From contig JANXZD010000113.1 of assembly GCA_025355705.1 (NCBI GenBank), forward strand, positions 1-6,653: a DNA stretch of 6,653 nucleotides, in the 5' to 3' direction. The position numbers and the translations under genes are program-made. Position 1 is the stretch's first letter; the number at the start of each line of letters is the position of its first letter. This document shows positions 1 to 6,653 of this stretch, in pieces. Under the pieces are notes generated by a model. That model had not been told where the DNA came from. It ran no database searches and worked only from the letters and a program-made list of their open reading frames with translations. The DNA comes from Bacteroidota bacterium. Lineage in GTDB: Bacteria > Bacteroidota > Ignavibacteria > UBA10030 > UBA8401.

Positions 1-119
1 CCGGTCCTCATTTACATTATGAAGTGATTCGGAATGGAGAGAAACAAAATCCTGTTGAGTACTTCGTAGATGATGTTGACTATGAAAAAATCCGTGCTCA
101 ATTAGTAGATAACAAGTAA
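1..119 (+). CDS. M23-family (LytM-type) metallopeptidase, C-terminal end only
   Basis: This is the 3' end of a gene that begins before the window. The readable frame starts at base 3 and gives 38 residues before TAA at 117-119. It opens with GPHLHYEV, the conserved end of the M23/LytM peptidase core. The second His of the HLH motif is a zinc ligand in this family and the first His is a catalytic residue. The following pattern, an R-N-G turn and then N-P-V-E-Y-F, is the usual end of the domain ('NP..Y'). M23 enzymes cleave peptidoglycan cross-bridges or stems in the periplasm, or act as inactive amidase activators. The HxH motif is intact here, but the other zinc ligands (HxxxD) are off-window, so activity cannot be judged. 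A tail of about 17 residues follows the domain. The DUF2795 gene begins 29 bases downstream and could be co-transcribed. Confidence 0.85.
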   Translation, partial: GPHLHYEVIRNGEKQNPVEYFVDDVDYEKIRAQLVDNK

Positions 120-148
120 GTGAATTTTAAAGTAAAGGTAATGATATT

Positions 149-373
149 ATGATTTGGACTATGGAACTGGCTTCGTATCTTGATGATGCTCCGTGGCCTG
201 CAACAAAAGAAGAATTGATTGATTACGCGATTCGCATGGGTTCTCCGCCAGAGTTATTGGAAAATTTGAATGAACTTGAAGATGCTGAAGAACCGTACGA
301 AAATATAGAAGATATTTGGCCTGATTATCCGACGGGGGATGATTTTTTTTACGAAGATGAGAATGAGTATTAA
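149..373 (+). CDS. DUF2795-family small acidic protein
   Basis: A 74-residue protein resembling the DUF2795 family found in Bacteroidota and their relatives. The core, about residues 7-60, includes ASYLDDAPWPATKEELIDYA, then a G-S/A-P-like turn before a short helix, and the IEDIWPDYP segment. The C-terminus is strongly acidic and aromatic (DDFFYEDENEY). There is no signal peptide or membrane segment, so it is probably cytosolic. The biochemical function of the family is not established, and none is proposed here. The ATG at 149 is preceded by AAAGG at 135-139, a weak Shine-Dalgarno at about 9 bases spacing. An earlier ATG at 141 runs into a stop after three codons and is not a start. The gene lies 29 bases after the M23 peptidase gene and is followed 28 bases after its stop by a strong intrinsic terminator, so it is the last gene of its transcript. 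Confidence 0.85.
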   Translation: MIWTMELASYLDDAPWPATKEELIDYAIRMGSPPELLENLNELEDAEEPYENIEDIWPDYPTGDDFFYEDENEY

Positions 374-401
374 TCCTGTTGATGCATTTATCGCTTACAA
401 T

Positions 402-429
402 AACCCAGCATAATGATGCTGGGTTTTTT
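402..429 (+). terminator. Intrinsic (rho-independent) terminator after DUF2795 gene
   Basis: The left arm AACCCAGCAT (402-411) and right arm ATGCTGGGTT (416-425) are a perfect 10-bp inverted repeat around the 4-base loop AATG (412-415). The stem contains a CCCAGC/GCTGGG block, and its end runs into six T residues (424-429). Stem, tight loop and U-tract together are a textbook intrinsic terminator on the + strand. It sits 28 bases after the DUF2795 stop. It also lies inside the longest frame that could encode the downstream outer-membrane protein (TTG 379 or ATG 382), which argues that the real start of that protein is later. It could act as a partial terminator or attenuator if the downstream operon relies on read-through. 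Confidence 0.88.
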
Positions 430-453
430 ATTCACCCTGCTTTCTTTCCTCCT

Positions 454-528
454 TTGATTTCAAAAACATTATATTTTTTTTTATTTCTAGCAGTGAGTAG
501 TACTGTTAGCTCTCAAATCTGTCTTGCA
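454..528 (+). other. Predicted Sec signal peptide of the Omp85 protein
   Basis: From TTG 454 the first residues are MISKTLYFFLFLAVSS. A lysine lies in the n-region, a hydrophobic core spans about residues 6-14, a polar Ser/Thr-rich stretch follows, and ICLA|Q gives a plausible signal peptidase I site after Ala25. The compact n-h-c layout is the main protein-level reason for preferring 454 over 382. The Cys at residue 23 is not in a lipobox (the preceding residues are S-Q-I), so this is not a lipoprotein signal. The hydrophobic core is encoded partly by a run of nine T (474-482). Confidence 0.6.
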
Positions 529-2508
529 CAGACTTCTCAAAAAGCTGAAGTGAATGATCTTGTTTTACTCGTTGGTGACAATATTTCTAAACATGAAATT
601 GCGAGTCAATTGGCTACCGCTGAGACGCCCTGGGGTGCTTGGATATTTCTTTATGAAAATATTTACAGAGGTATCGGATCGCCAAGAGCTTATTATGATC
701 CTAATATTTTTTATCAGGACATCATTCACCTTCATGAGTATCTTAAAGATAAAGGATATTTTCACGCTGAAATTGATACATTGATATCCTACAGCAGCGA
801 TAGAAAATATGTTGATATCACAATTGGAATTATTGAACATGCAAGATCACTAATCGATACCGTACACATAGTGGGCTTGGATAATGTTGCATCTGATGTG
901 CGAAAAGATATCGATGAAAAATCATTGTTGAAAGTAGGTGATCCATTTACCAAAAGTCTTCTGACGGAAGAACAATCACGTATATTAAAACAATTGGTCA
1001 ACAGTGGATATTCCAAAGCATTTATTGACAGTAGTGCTTCTGTTCGATATGCTTCAACAAATAATATCTCAATTCTGTTAATGTTTAATGCCGGGCAGCG
1101 GTTTGTTTTCGGTAGTTCGACTTTCGACCATTCCGACGAGCGTATCGACAGCAGCGTTTTGTTGAGGCAGTTAGATTTTCAGCCGGGTCAGATATTTAAT
1201 GAAGATAAACGAATTGAGAGTGAACAAAATCTTAACAGACTCGGCATCTTTGAGTTTGTAAGTGTTCGTCAAAATCCTCTTGTCAGCTTAAAGGATAGTG
1301 TTGAAAATGTGATTCCGTTAATAATCTCGTTTCGGACACTTGAATTACAAGAAATCACGCCGGAGGTTTTAGTGGAAAATTCCTACGAATATAGTCTGTC
1401 AACTGGCCTAGGCTTAAGTTATAAACATCGTAATCTTTTCAGAGGGGCCCAGAATTTTTCTATCTCGGCAAGAGCACGCGCAAATAGTATGGAGCAATTG
1501 AACTATTATGGTGCATTATCAAAAGGACTTCAGGAACCAACGCTGTTTGGCAAGGCAGACATTCAATCACAATTGGTATTTCCATATTTCTTAAACAATA
1601 AAACGAGTGCATCAATCACTCTTTCTGCCGAAGCCGACAAGCAAAAGGAATATGATCTGACAACGTTGAGAGCAAAACTAGGTTTTATTACTAAACTTTC
1701 AACGTTTACACTTGGTATAACGGAATTGAATATTGAACGTGTTGATCCTGCTTATAGAAAGTTAGGAAATTCCGGCATTCGTCCAGAAGATTCAACAAAA
1801 CAATTCAATTTTATTGAATCATACACATTGCAACGTGATAAGACTAACAATTTTTTCTCACCAACTTCAGGTTTTTTTCACTCAGGTACGTTTGAAGAAA
1901 GCGGAGTAATCTCAAAAATCGCCAATGGATTTGGTCTTCCATATTCTGAGTATTACAAATTTTCAATCCTCGCCAAACATTATTTTAGCGGTGACTTTAC
2001 GCAGACACAGGTATTTGGCATGAAATTTAAAGCAGGAATAGCACAATTATATAATTCCAAAAATACAACGCCTGTTCCGTTACCCAGAAGATTTTTTGCC
2101 GGCGGAAGCTCTAGTGTTCGCGGATGGAAAGATAAACAACTTTCTGCATTGCCCGGTTCTATTATTGGAGGAAATGTTGCCTTCGAAGGAAGTTTTGAAT
2201 TGCGTTCCCAATTGTCTCCCAATGGTGGAAAAGTTTTTAATGTCATTGAGATTCCCCGATTTTGGATGGTTTCATTTCTAGATTATGGTAATACGTGGAA
2301 TAAAGTAAGTGATATTATGATCTCCGAAGTTGCACTTGCTGTTGGTGTAGGTTTGCGATATGAGACATTCGTTGGTCCTTTGCGGGTTGATCTAGCGTGG
2401 CGATTATATGATCCAACTGCATTGCCCGGAAGACAATGGCTCTATGAACAACAATTCTTTACAAATTCATTTTCAATTGTTCACATCGGAATAGGTCATG
2501 CATTCTAA
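454..2508 (+). CDS. BamA/TamA (Omp85) family outer-membrane protein
   Basis: Omp85 proteins insert beta-barrel proteins into the outer membrane (BamA) or help assemble or translocate others (TamA). From TTG 454 the product is 684 residues: signal peptide (1-25), a periplasmic region with about three POTRA-like units (roughly 34-130, 131-214, 215-290), and a C-terminal 16-stranded-type barrel from about 316 to 684. Diagnostic features are VRGW at 555-558 (the loop-6 (V/I)RG(F/Y/W) motif), FLDYGNTW at 608-615, GVGLRY at 631-636, VGPLRVDLAW at 640-649, and a terminal Phe that fits the C-terminal beta-signal. The first POTRA-like unit, with an IGSPRAYYD segment, resembles Bacteroidota TamL-type proteins. 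Three POTRAs and this length look more TamA/TamL-like than classical five-POTRA BamA, so no symbol is given. The start is uncertain: TTG 379 and ATG 382 are in frame and give 709 or 708 residues, but they put the terminator hairpin in the coding sequence and add about 24 residues before the signal peptide. Neither start has a clear Shine-Dalgarno. The stop overlaps holB by 11 bases. Confidence 0.9.
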   Translation: MISKTLYFFLFLAVSSTVSSQICLAQTSQKAEVNDLVLLVGDNISKHEIASQLATAETPWGAWIFLYENIYRGIGSPRAYYDPNIFYQDIIHLHEYLKDKGYFHAEIDTLISYSSDRKYVDITIGIIEHARSLIDTVHIVGLDNVASDVRKDIDEKSLLKVGDPFTKSLLTEEQSRILKQLVNSGYSKAFIDSSASVRYASTNNISILLMFNAGQRFVFGSSTFDHSDERIDSSVLLRQLDFQPGQIFNEDKRIESEQNLNRLGIFEFVSVRQNPLVSLKDSVENVIPLIISFRTLELQEITPEVLVENSYEYSLSTGLGLSYKHRNLFRGAQNFSISARARANSMEQLNYYGALSKGLQEPTLFGKADIQSQLVFPYFLNNKTSASITLSAEADKQKEYDLTTLRAKLGFITKLSTFTLGITELNIERVDPAYRKLGNSGIRPEDSTKQFNFIESYTLQRDKTNNFFSPTSGFFHSGTFEESGVISKIANGFGLPYSEYYKFSILAKHYFSGDFTQTQVFGMKFKAGIAQLYNSKNTTPVPLPRRFFAGGSSSVRGWKDKQLSALPGSIIGGNVAFEGSFELRSQLSPNGGKVFNVIEIPRFWMVSFLDYGNTWNKVSDIMISEVALAVGVGLRYETFVGPLRVDLAWRLYDPTALPGRQWLYEQQFFTNSFSIVHIGIGHAF

Positions 2509-3619
2509 CTGGGATAAGATCATTGGTCAACAACGAGTAAAGAATACGTTGCAAACTGCAATTCGCAACCAACGTGTATCTCATGCATATTTATTTTGGG
2601 GCAGCGTTGGTATTGGCAAGGATGCAATGGCTATTGAATTTGCACGAATACTATTATGTCATAAACAGGGTGAATCATCCTGCGGCGAATGTTCGAGTTG
2701 CAAAAAAATGGAAACACTTCAGCATCCAAATCTAAAACTGATTTTTCCACTGCCTGGCGGTGACAGTGAAAAAAAAGAAGATGCTGATCCGTTGGAAACA
2801 GATGTTGTGGAAGAAATTCGTAAACAGATCGGGGAAAAAGCGCTCAATCCGTATTTTCACATTGATATTCCGAAAGCAAAATTCATCAGGATAAAATCAA
2901 TTCGAGAGCTAAAGAAAGAATCGTCGATGAGTTCCGCTGAGCCCGGAAGAAAAATATTCATTATTTTCGATGCAGACTCGATGAACGATGCTTCAGCTAA
3001 TTCTTTGTTGAAGGTGTTAGAGGAACCTCTTGATGGAACCCATTTTTTACTTGTTTCATCTCACAAAGAAGCGGTAAAACAAACGATACTATCTCGTTGT
3101 CAGTTGATTCAATGTTCAATGTTATCGGATGAAGAAATTCAATCTGCACTGGAAGAACGTAATTCAGTTGAATCGACCCAGGCACATTTTATTTCTCGAT
3201 TAGCCAATGGTAATTATTCGCGCGCCTTGGAATTGCTGAGTGACGATATAAATAAGTATAGAAGTGATGCTGTTCGATTTCTTCGCAGTATCCTCGGTGC
3301 CTCAGCGATTAAAATATTCGATGAGCAAGAGGAATATCTCACAGGAAACAAAAGAGACAATGCGGAACAAATATTAACAATGCTTCTCGTGTGGTTCCGT
3401 GATACCGTTGTGATGCGCGAGGAGTCTCCAAACAATATTTTGAATATTGATCAAGAGAAAGAATTAAGAAGTTTTGTCGGAAGATTTGGTGCGATGAACC
3501 TTGAATTGTGTATGAATTCGATAGAAAGAGCACTCGAACTTCTCCGCAGAAATGTGTATCTTCCACTTGTTATGCTGTCACTAACCGTAAATTTACGTAG
3601 AATTTTGAATGCAAAATAA
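2498..3619 (+). CDS. holB: DNA polymerase III subunit delta' (clamp loader)
   Basis: A 373-residue AAA+ protein of the DnaX/HolB type. Delta' is the rigid stator subunit of the clamp-loader complex that places the beta sliding clamp on primed DNA. Visible in order: an N-terminal segment IIGQQRV..L (8-18), a P-loop GSVGIGKD at 35-42, a four-Cys zinc module (C54, C62, C65, C68), a Walker-B-like strand IFIIFDAD at 153-160, the highly characteristic ANSLLKVLEEP at 167-177, and the sensor-1 SRC at 199-201, where delta' supplies its arginine to a neighbouring ATP site. The C-terminal part (about 215-373) is helical and divergent, as usual for the collar domain. The P-loop keeps its Lys but has Asp instead of Thr/Ser, so ATP hydrolysis by this subunit is doubtful, as is typical of delta'. 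The SRC motif and zinc module separate it from RuvB or RarA. ATG 2498 overlaps the Omp85 stop by 11 bases; a short AGG at 2493-2495 is only a weak ribosome site, which suggests translational coupling. Confidence 0.93.
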   Translation: MHSNWDKIIGQQRVKNTLQTAIRNQRVSHAYLFWGSVGIGKDAMAIEFARILLCHKQGESSCGECSSCKKMETLQHPNLKLIFPLPGGDSEKKEDADPLETDVVEEIRKQIGEKALNPYFHIDIPKAKFIRIKSIRELKKESSMSSAEPGRKIFIIFDADSMNDASANSLLKVLEEPLDGTHFLLVSSHKEAVKQTILSRCQLIQCSMLSDEEIQSALEERNSVESTQAHFISRLANGNYSRALELLSDDINKYRSDAVRFLRSILGASAIKIFDEQEEYLTGNKRDNAEQILTMLLVWFRDTVVMREESPNNILNIDQEKELRSFVGRFGAMNLELCMNSIERALELLRRNVYLPLVMLSLTVNLRRILNAK

Positions 3620-5675
3620 TTTCAAGCGAATTTTAGTCACCTCTGCGCTCCCATATGCCAATGGACATATCCATCTCGGTCATTTGGCCGGGTGTTACGT
3701 TCCATCGGATATCTATACACGGTATCAACGATTACAGCACAGAGAAGTTCTTCACATCTGCGGATCCGACGAACACGGTGTAGCAATCACAATCTCTGCA
3801 GATAAAGAAAAGACAACCCCCCAAGCAATTGTCGATAAGTACCACGAAGCGAATAAGGAATCATTTAAAAAATTCGGTATCAAGTTCGATAATTATTCCC
3901 GAACATCGCTTCCTATTCATCATGAAACTTCAAAAGAATTTTTTATCGATCTTCTTCATAAAGGATATTTACATGAAAAAGAAGAAGAACAATTCTATGA
4001 TGCTGAAGCAACAATGTTCTTGCCAGACAGATATGTTGAGGGGACGTGTCCTAATTGTGGAAACGAAAAAGCACGCGGAGACCAATGTGACAATTGTGGG
4101 AAATATTACGATCAATTAGAGCTGAAGAATCCGAAAAGTCTGATCACTGGAAAAACTCCGATCGTAAAAAAAACCAAACATTGGTATTTTACGCTGGGAA
4201 GTTTTCAAAAACAGTTGGAAACTTATGTCGAGAGCCATTCAAAAGATTGGAAAGATAACGTTCTTCAGCAAACACGCAGTTGGTTGAAAGAGGGGTTGAA
4301 AGATAGAGCAGTAACAAGAGATTTGAACTGGGGGATTCCCGTTCCAATTGAAGGTGTAGAAGGAAAAGTGCTGTATGTCTGGTTCGATGCTGTGCTTGGA
4401 TATATATCAAGTACAAAAGAATGGGCGATCCAGCAGGGTCAACCAGATAAATGGAGAGAATATTGGTGCGACGCATCAACGCGATACATAGCATTCTTAG
4501 GGAAAGATAATATTGTCTTCCATACGATTGTGTTTCCCGCTGAGTTGATGGCAAAGGGAGGATATATTTTACCGGATAATGTTCCCGCAAATGAGTTCTT
4601 GAATTTGGAGGGAGGAAAATTCTCCAAGAGCAGAAATAATGCTATCTATCTTAAAGATGTTCTTGAAAGATATCCTGCTGACATTTTTCGTTATACTTTA
4701 GCGACCAATCTTCCGGAAACGAAAGATTCTGATTTTTATTGGAAAGATTTTCAGGCAAAGAATAATAATGAGCTTGCCGATATTTACGGAAACTTCATCA
4801 ATCGTACGATTACTTTCGTTGCAAAGAATTTTGGAAATACAGTACCAAAGCGAGGAGTTTTAAACGATCGGGACCGGGAAGTTCTTGCCTATGTTCAATC
4901 AGCCCCGCAAAGGATCGGCGACCTTGTTGAACAGTTCAAATTCCGCGACGCAACAATGGAGATGATGAATGTTGCCCGGGCAGCGAACAAATATTTTAAT
5001 GACAGCGAACCATGGAAATCGTTAAGATCAAACCCGGAAGAATGCGGAACAACGTTAAACATCTGCTTGAATATTGTACGATCGCTTGCAGTGTTGTTTT
5101 CGCCGGTGGTTCCATTTTCATCGGATAAGGTCTTCAAAATGTTGAATCAACATTCCGAAATAGATAACGAACAATGGATAAAAGCAGGAGAACCGCAGCT
5201 GCTTGATGGATATCAGTTAGGCCAATCAGAAATTTTATTCACAAAGATCGAGGATACGACAATCGAACAGGAATTAACTACATTAGGACACAGTAACGAA
5301 ATAAAATCAGATACAGAATCGGTGGTTAATAATTACATAGTGGTGAAACCCCAAATAACGTATGATGATTTTGCAAAAGTAGATCTTCGAACAGCAACAA
5401 TTATTGAAGCAGAAGCCGTTCCAAAATCGAAAAAATTATTACGTTTACAAATTGATCTTGGATTTGAAAAAAGGCAGATTGTTGCAGGGATTGCCGAAAA
5501 GACTACGCCTGAACAATTGATCGGTAAAACGATCATTGTAGTCGCAAATCTTGCACCCGCAAAATTGATGGGGGTTGAATCGCAAGGAATGTTGCTTGCA
5601 ACTGCAGCAGATGGTGCAAATTTTGCTTTGCTCACTTCTTCAACCAATGTCGAACCAGGAGTTGGAGTAAAATGA
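3609..5675 (+). CDS. metG: Methionyl-tRNA synthetase
   Basis: This class I aminoacyl-tRNA synthetase charges tRNA-Met and initiator tRNA with methionine, using ATP, in the cytosol. The 688-residue product is close to E. coli MetG in length and architecture. The Rossmann fold carries the HIGH signature as HLGH (22-25), just after ALPYANGHI. A zinc knuckle CPNC...CDNC (C147, C150, C160, C163) sits in the connective domain; only one CxxC...CxxC set is seen. The KMSKS signature appears as KFSKS (337-341). A helical anticodon-binding domain follows (about 390-540), with the typical EPWK segment. After a variable polar linker, a C-terminal OB-fold tRNA-binding domain (Trbp111/EMAP-II type, about 586-688) starts DFAKVDLRTA and includes ANLAPAKLMGVESQGMLLA; this domain normally mediates homodimerisation. 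ATG 3609 lies inside the holB end (11-base overlap) with no evident Shine-Dalgarno, so re-initiation after holB translation is likely. The stop overlaps the hldD ATG in an ATGA. Confidence 0.97.
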   Translation: MQNNFKRILVTSALPYANGHIHLGHLAGCYVPSDIYTRYQRLQHREVLHICGSDEHGVAITISADKEKTTPQAIVDKYHEANKESFKKFGIKFDNYSRTSLPIHHETSKEFFIDLLHKGYLHEKEEEQFYDAEATMFLPDRYVEGTCPNCGNEKARGDQCDNCGKYYDQLELKNPKSLITGKTPIVKKTKHWYFTLGSFQKQLETYVESHSKDWKDNVLQQTRSWLKEGLKDRAVTRDLNWGIPVPIEGVEGKVLYVWFDAVLGYISSTKEWAIQQGQPDKWREYWCDASTRYIAFLGKDNIVFHTIVFPAELMAKGGYILPDNVPANEFLNLEGGKFSKSRNNAIYLKDVLERYPADIFRYTLATNLPETKDSDFYWKDFQAKNNNELADIYGNFINRTITFVAKNFGNTVPKRGVLNDRDREVLAYVQSAPQRIGDLVEQFKFRDATMEMMNVARAANKYFNDSEPWKSLRSNPEECGTTLNICLNIVRSLAVLFSPVVPFSSDKVFKMLNQHSEIDNEQWIKAGEPQLLDGYQLGQSEILFTKIEDTTIEQELTTLGHSNEIKSDTESVVNNYIVVKPQITYDDFAKVDLRTATIIEAEAVPKSKKLLRLQIDLGFEKRQIVAGIAEKTTPEQLIGKTIIVVANLAPAKLMGVESQGMLLATAADGANFALLTSSTNVEPGVGVK

Positions 5676-6640
5676 TCGTAGTCACTGGCGGTGCCGGATT
5701 TATCGGAAGTGCAATGGTCTCCAAATTGAACGAGAATGGTGAAACTGACATTCTAATTGTTGACGAACTCTCGACATCCATCAAATGGAAAAATCTTGTC
5801 CGCAAACGATTCACTGATTACATTCACAAAGATCATTTTCTTGAAATGTTGTTGAATGATCGTCTTCCGAAGATCGAAGCGATCGTTCACATGGGAGCCA
5901 ATTCTTCCACCACAGAAAAAGATGTGGATCATTTGATGGAAAATAATTATCGATACACACGCGTATTGGCGGAATGGTCAATGAGGAAAAAAGTGCGTTT
6001 CATCTATGCAAGCAGCGGTGCCACGTATGGTGATGGTTCGCTTGGCTTCTCTGATGATTATGAACTTGTCCAAAAGTTAGTTCCGCTTAATGCGTACGGT
6101 TACTCGAAACAAATGTTTGATCTGTGGCTGCTCCGAAACCAATTGGAGAATAAAGTTGTGGGAGTCAAATTCTTTAATGTATTTGGTCCGAATGAATATC
6201 ATAAAGATGACATGAAGAGCTTAGTGTGTAAAGCGTATTATCAAATACAAGAAAATGGAAAGATACGTTTATTTAAATCGTATAAGCCTGAATACAAACA
6301 TGGGGAACAAGTAAGAGATTTTGTTTACATAAAAGATTGTACAGAAGTATTGTGGTGGTTTTTAAAGAATCCTAAAGTGAATGGTATCTTCAATCTTGGG
6401 ACAGGGAAAGCGCGCACGTGGAATGATCTTGCTGCTGCCGTATTTTCAGCACTGAATCTTCAGACAAGCATCGAATATTCTGAAATGCCTGAATCGATCC
6501 GCAATGCGTATCAATATCATACTGAAGCGGCTATTGCAAAACTGGAACGAGCTGGTTGTCCGGTTCAATTTCGTTCTCTTGAAGATTCCGTGAAAGATTA
6601 CGTTCGAAATTACTTGCATCCGGAACTGCGCTATTTGTAG
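5672..6640 (+). CDS. hldD: ADP-L-glycero-D-manno-heptose 6-epimerase
   Basis: An extended short-chain dehydrogenase/reductase that converts ADP-D-glycero-beta-D-manno-heptose to the L-glycero form, the activated heptose for the LPS inner core, in the cytosol with bound NADP. The 322 residues are slightly more than the E. coli enzyme. The dinucleotide-binding motif GGAGFIG is at 6-12. The HldD-typical SSTTE lies at 78-82, SSGATYG at 114-120, the catalytic YxxxK as YGYSK (Tyr142, Lys146), and FNVFGPNEYHK ends at Lys178, matching the second catalytic lysine of E. coli HldD. Further conserved stretches are RDFVYIKD and GIFNLGTGKARTW. The SSTTE and HK motifs distinguish it from GalE or RmlB epimerases. 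The ATG overlaps the metG stop as ATGA, with GGAG at 5664-5667 four bases upstream, so it is translationally coupled to metG. Partner heptose genes (gmhA, hldE, gmhB) are not in the window; only 13 bases follow the stop. The older symbol is rfaD. Confidence 0.95.
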   Translation: MIVVTGGAGFIGSAMVSKLNENGETDILIVDELSTSIKWKNLVRKRFTDYIHKDHFLEMLLNDRLPKIEAIVHMGANSSTTEKDVDHLMENNYRYTRVLAEWSMRKKVRFIYASSGATYGDGSLGFSDDYELVQKLVPLNAYGYSKQMFDLWLLRNQLENKVVGVKFFNVFGPNEYHKDDMKSLVCKAYYQIQENGKIRLFKSYKPEYKHGEQVRDFVYIKDCTEVLWWFLKNPKVNGIFNLGTGKARTWNDLAAAVFSALNLQTSIEYSEMPESIRNAYQYHTEAAIAKLERAGCPVQFRSLEDSVKDYVRNYLHPELRYL

Positions 6641-6653
6641 TTCGCTATTGTGC

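Noticed and set aside
409..414. CATAAT as a -10 promoter element for the Omp85 operon
   Set aside because: It sits in the arm and loop of the terminator. No matching -35 element lies at about 17 bases, where only ATTTAT-like sequence is seen, so one hexamer match in AT-rich DNA is not enough.
413..457. Short frame ATGATGCTGGG... giving a hydrophobic leader-like peptide of about 14 residues that ends in TGA at 455-457
   Set aside because: It is formed by the right half of the terminator and its T-tract, has no ribosome site and is not in the frame of the Omp85 protein. Treating it as a leader peptide or a shifted start would need an unsupported frameshift.
507..528. Possible lipoprotein signal (Cys at residue 23 of the Omp85 protein)
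   Set aside because: The residues before the Cys (S-Q-I) do not fit a lipobox, and Omp85 proteins are not lipoproteins; a signal peptidase I site after Ala25 fits better.
1980..2246. 88-codon minus-strand frame and a nearby plus-strand alternative frame (2096-2281) over the Omp85 barrel
   Set aside because: Both overlap the conserved VRGW and neighbouring barrel region in the wrong frame and show no independent start signals or recognisable domain.
4189..4590. 133-codon open frame on the minus strand within metG
   Set aside because: It lies entirely antisense to the well-conserved catalytic core of metG. The translation has no recognisable motif or plausible domain, and the frame is best explained as a shadow of metG codon use.
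6641..6653. Possible start of a next gene or terminator after hldD
   Set aside because: Only 13 bases remain, with no hairpin and no complete start context, so nothing can be assigned.

Overview
The window is a compact, single-strand stretch of an AT-leaning bacterial chromosome (about 40% GC by eye). It comes from a diderm (Gram-negative) organism: it encodes an Omp85-type outer-membrane beta-barrel protein and an ADP-heptose epimerase for lipopolysaccharide inner core. The small DUF2795 protein, the style of the Omp85 POTRA region and the sparse Shine-Dalgarno sequences suggest the Bacteroidota/Chlorobiota/Ignavibacteriota group. That placement is inference from protein style, not from a phylogenetic marker.

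Layout, all on the + strand. Bases 1-119 are the last 38 codons of an M23 (LytM-type) zinc peptidase whose body lies outside the window. Bases 149-373 encode a 74-residue acidic DUF2795-family protein. A strong intrinsic terminator at 402-429 closes this first unit. Then come four genes packed without gaps: a BamA/TamA-family outer-membrane protein (start uncertain, taken here as TTG 454; stop 2508), the DNA polymerase III delta' subunit holB (2498-3619), methionyl-tRNA synthetase metG (3609-5675) and ADP-L-glycero-D-manno-heptose 6-epimerase hldD (5672-6640). Adjacent genes overlap by 11, 11 and 4 bases, so they are very probably one translationally coupled operon. The last 13 bases (6641-6653) hold nothing that can be assigned.

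The operon mixes envelope biogenesis (outer-membrane protein insertion or transport, LPS core heptose) with core information processing (clamp loader, tRNA charging). All four proteins appear full length, with their family-defining motifs. There is no sign of a mobile element, CRISPR array, RNA gene, toxin-antitoxin pair or defence system, and no intergenic stretch longer than about 80 bases. I see no evidence of an undescribed system. The most notable local feature is the perfect terminator hairpin lying between DUF2795 and the outer-membrane gene, inside the longest possible reading frame of the latter. It raises the questions of where that protein starts and how the operon is transcribed.
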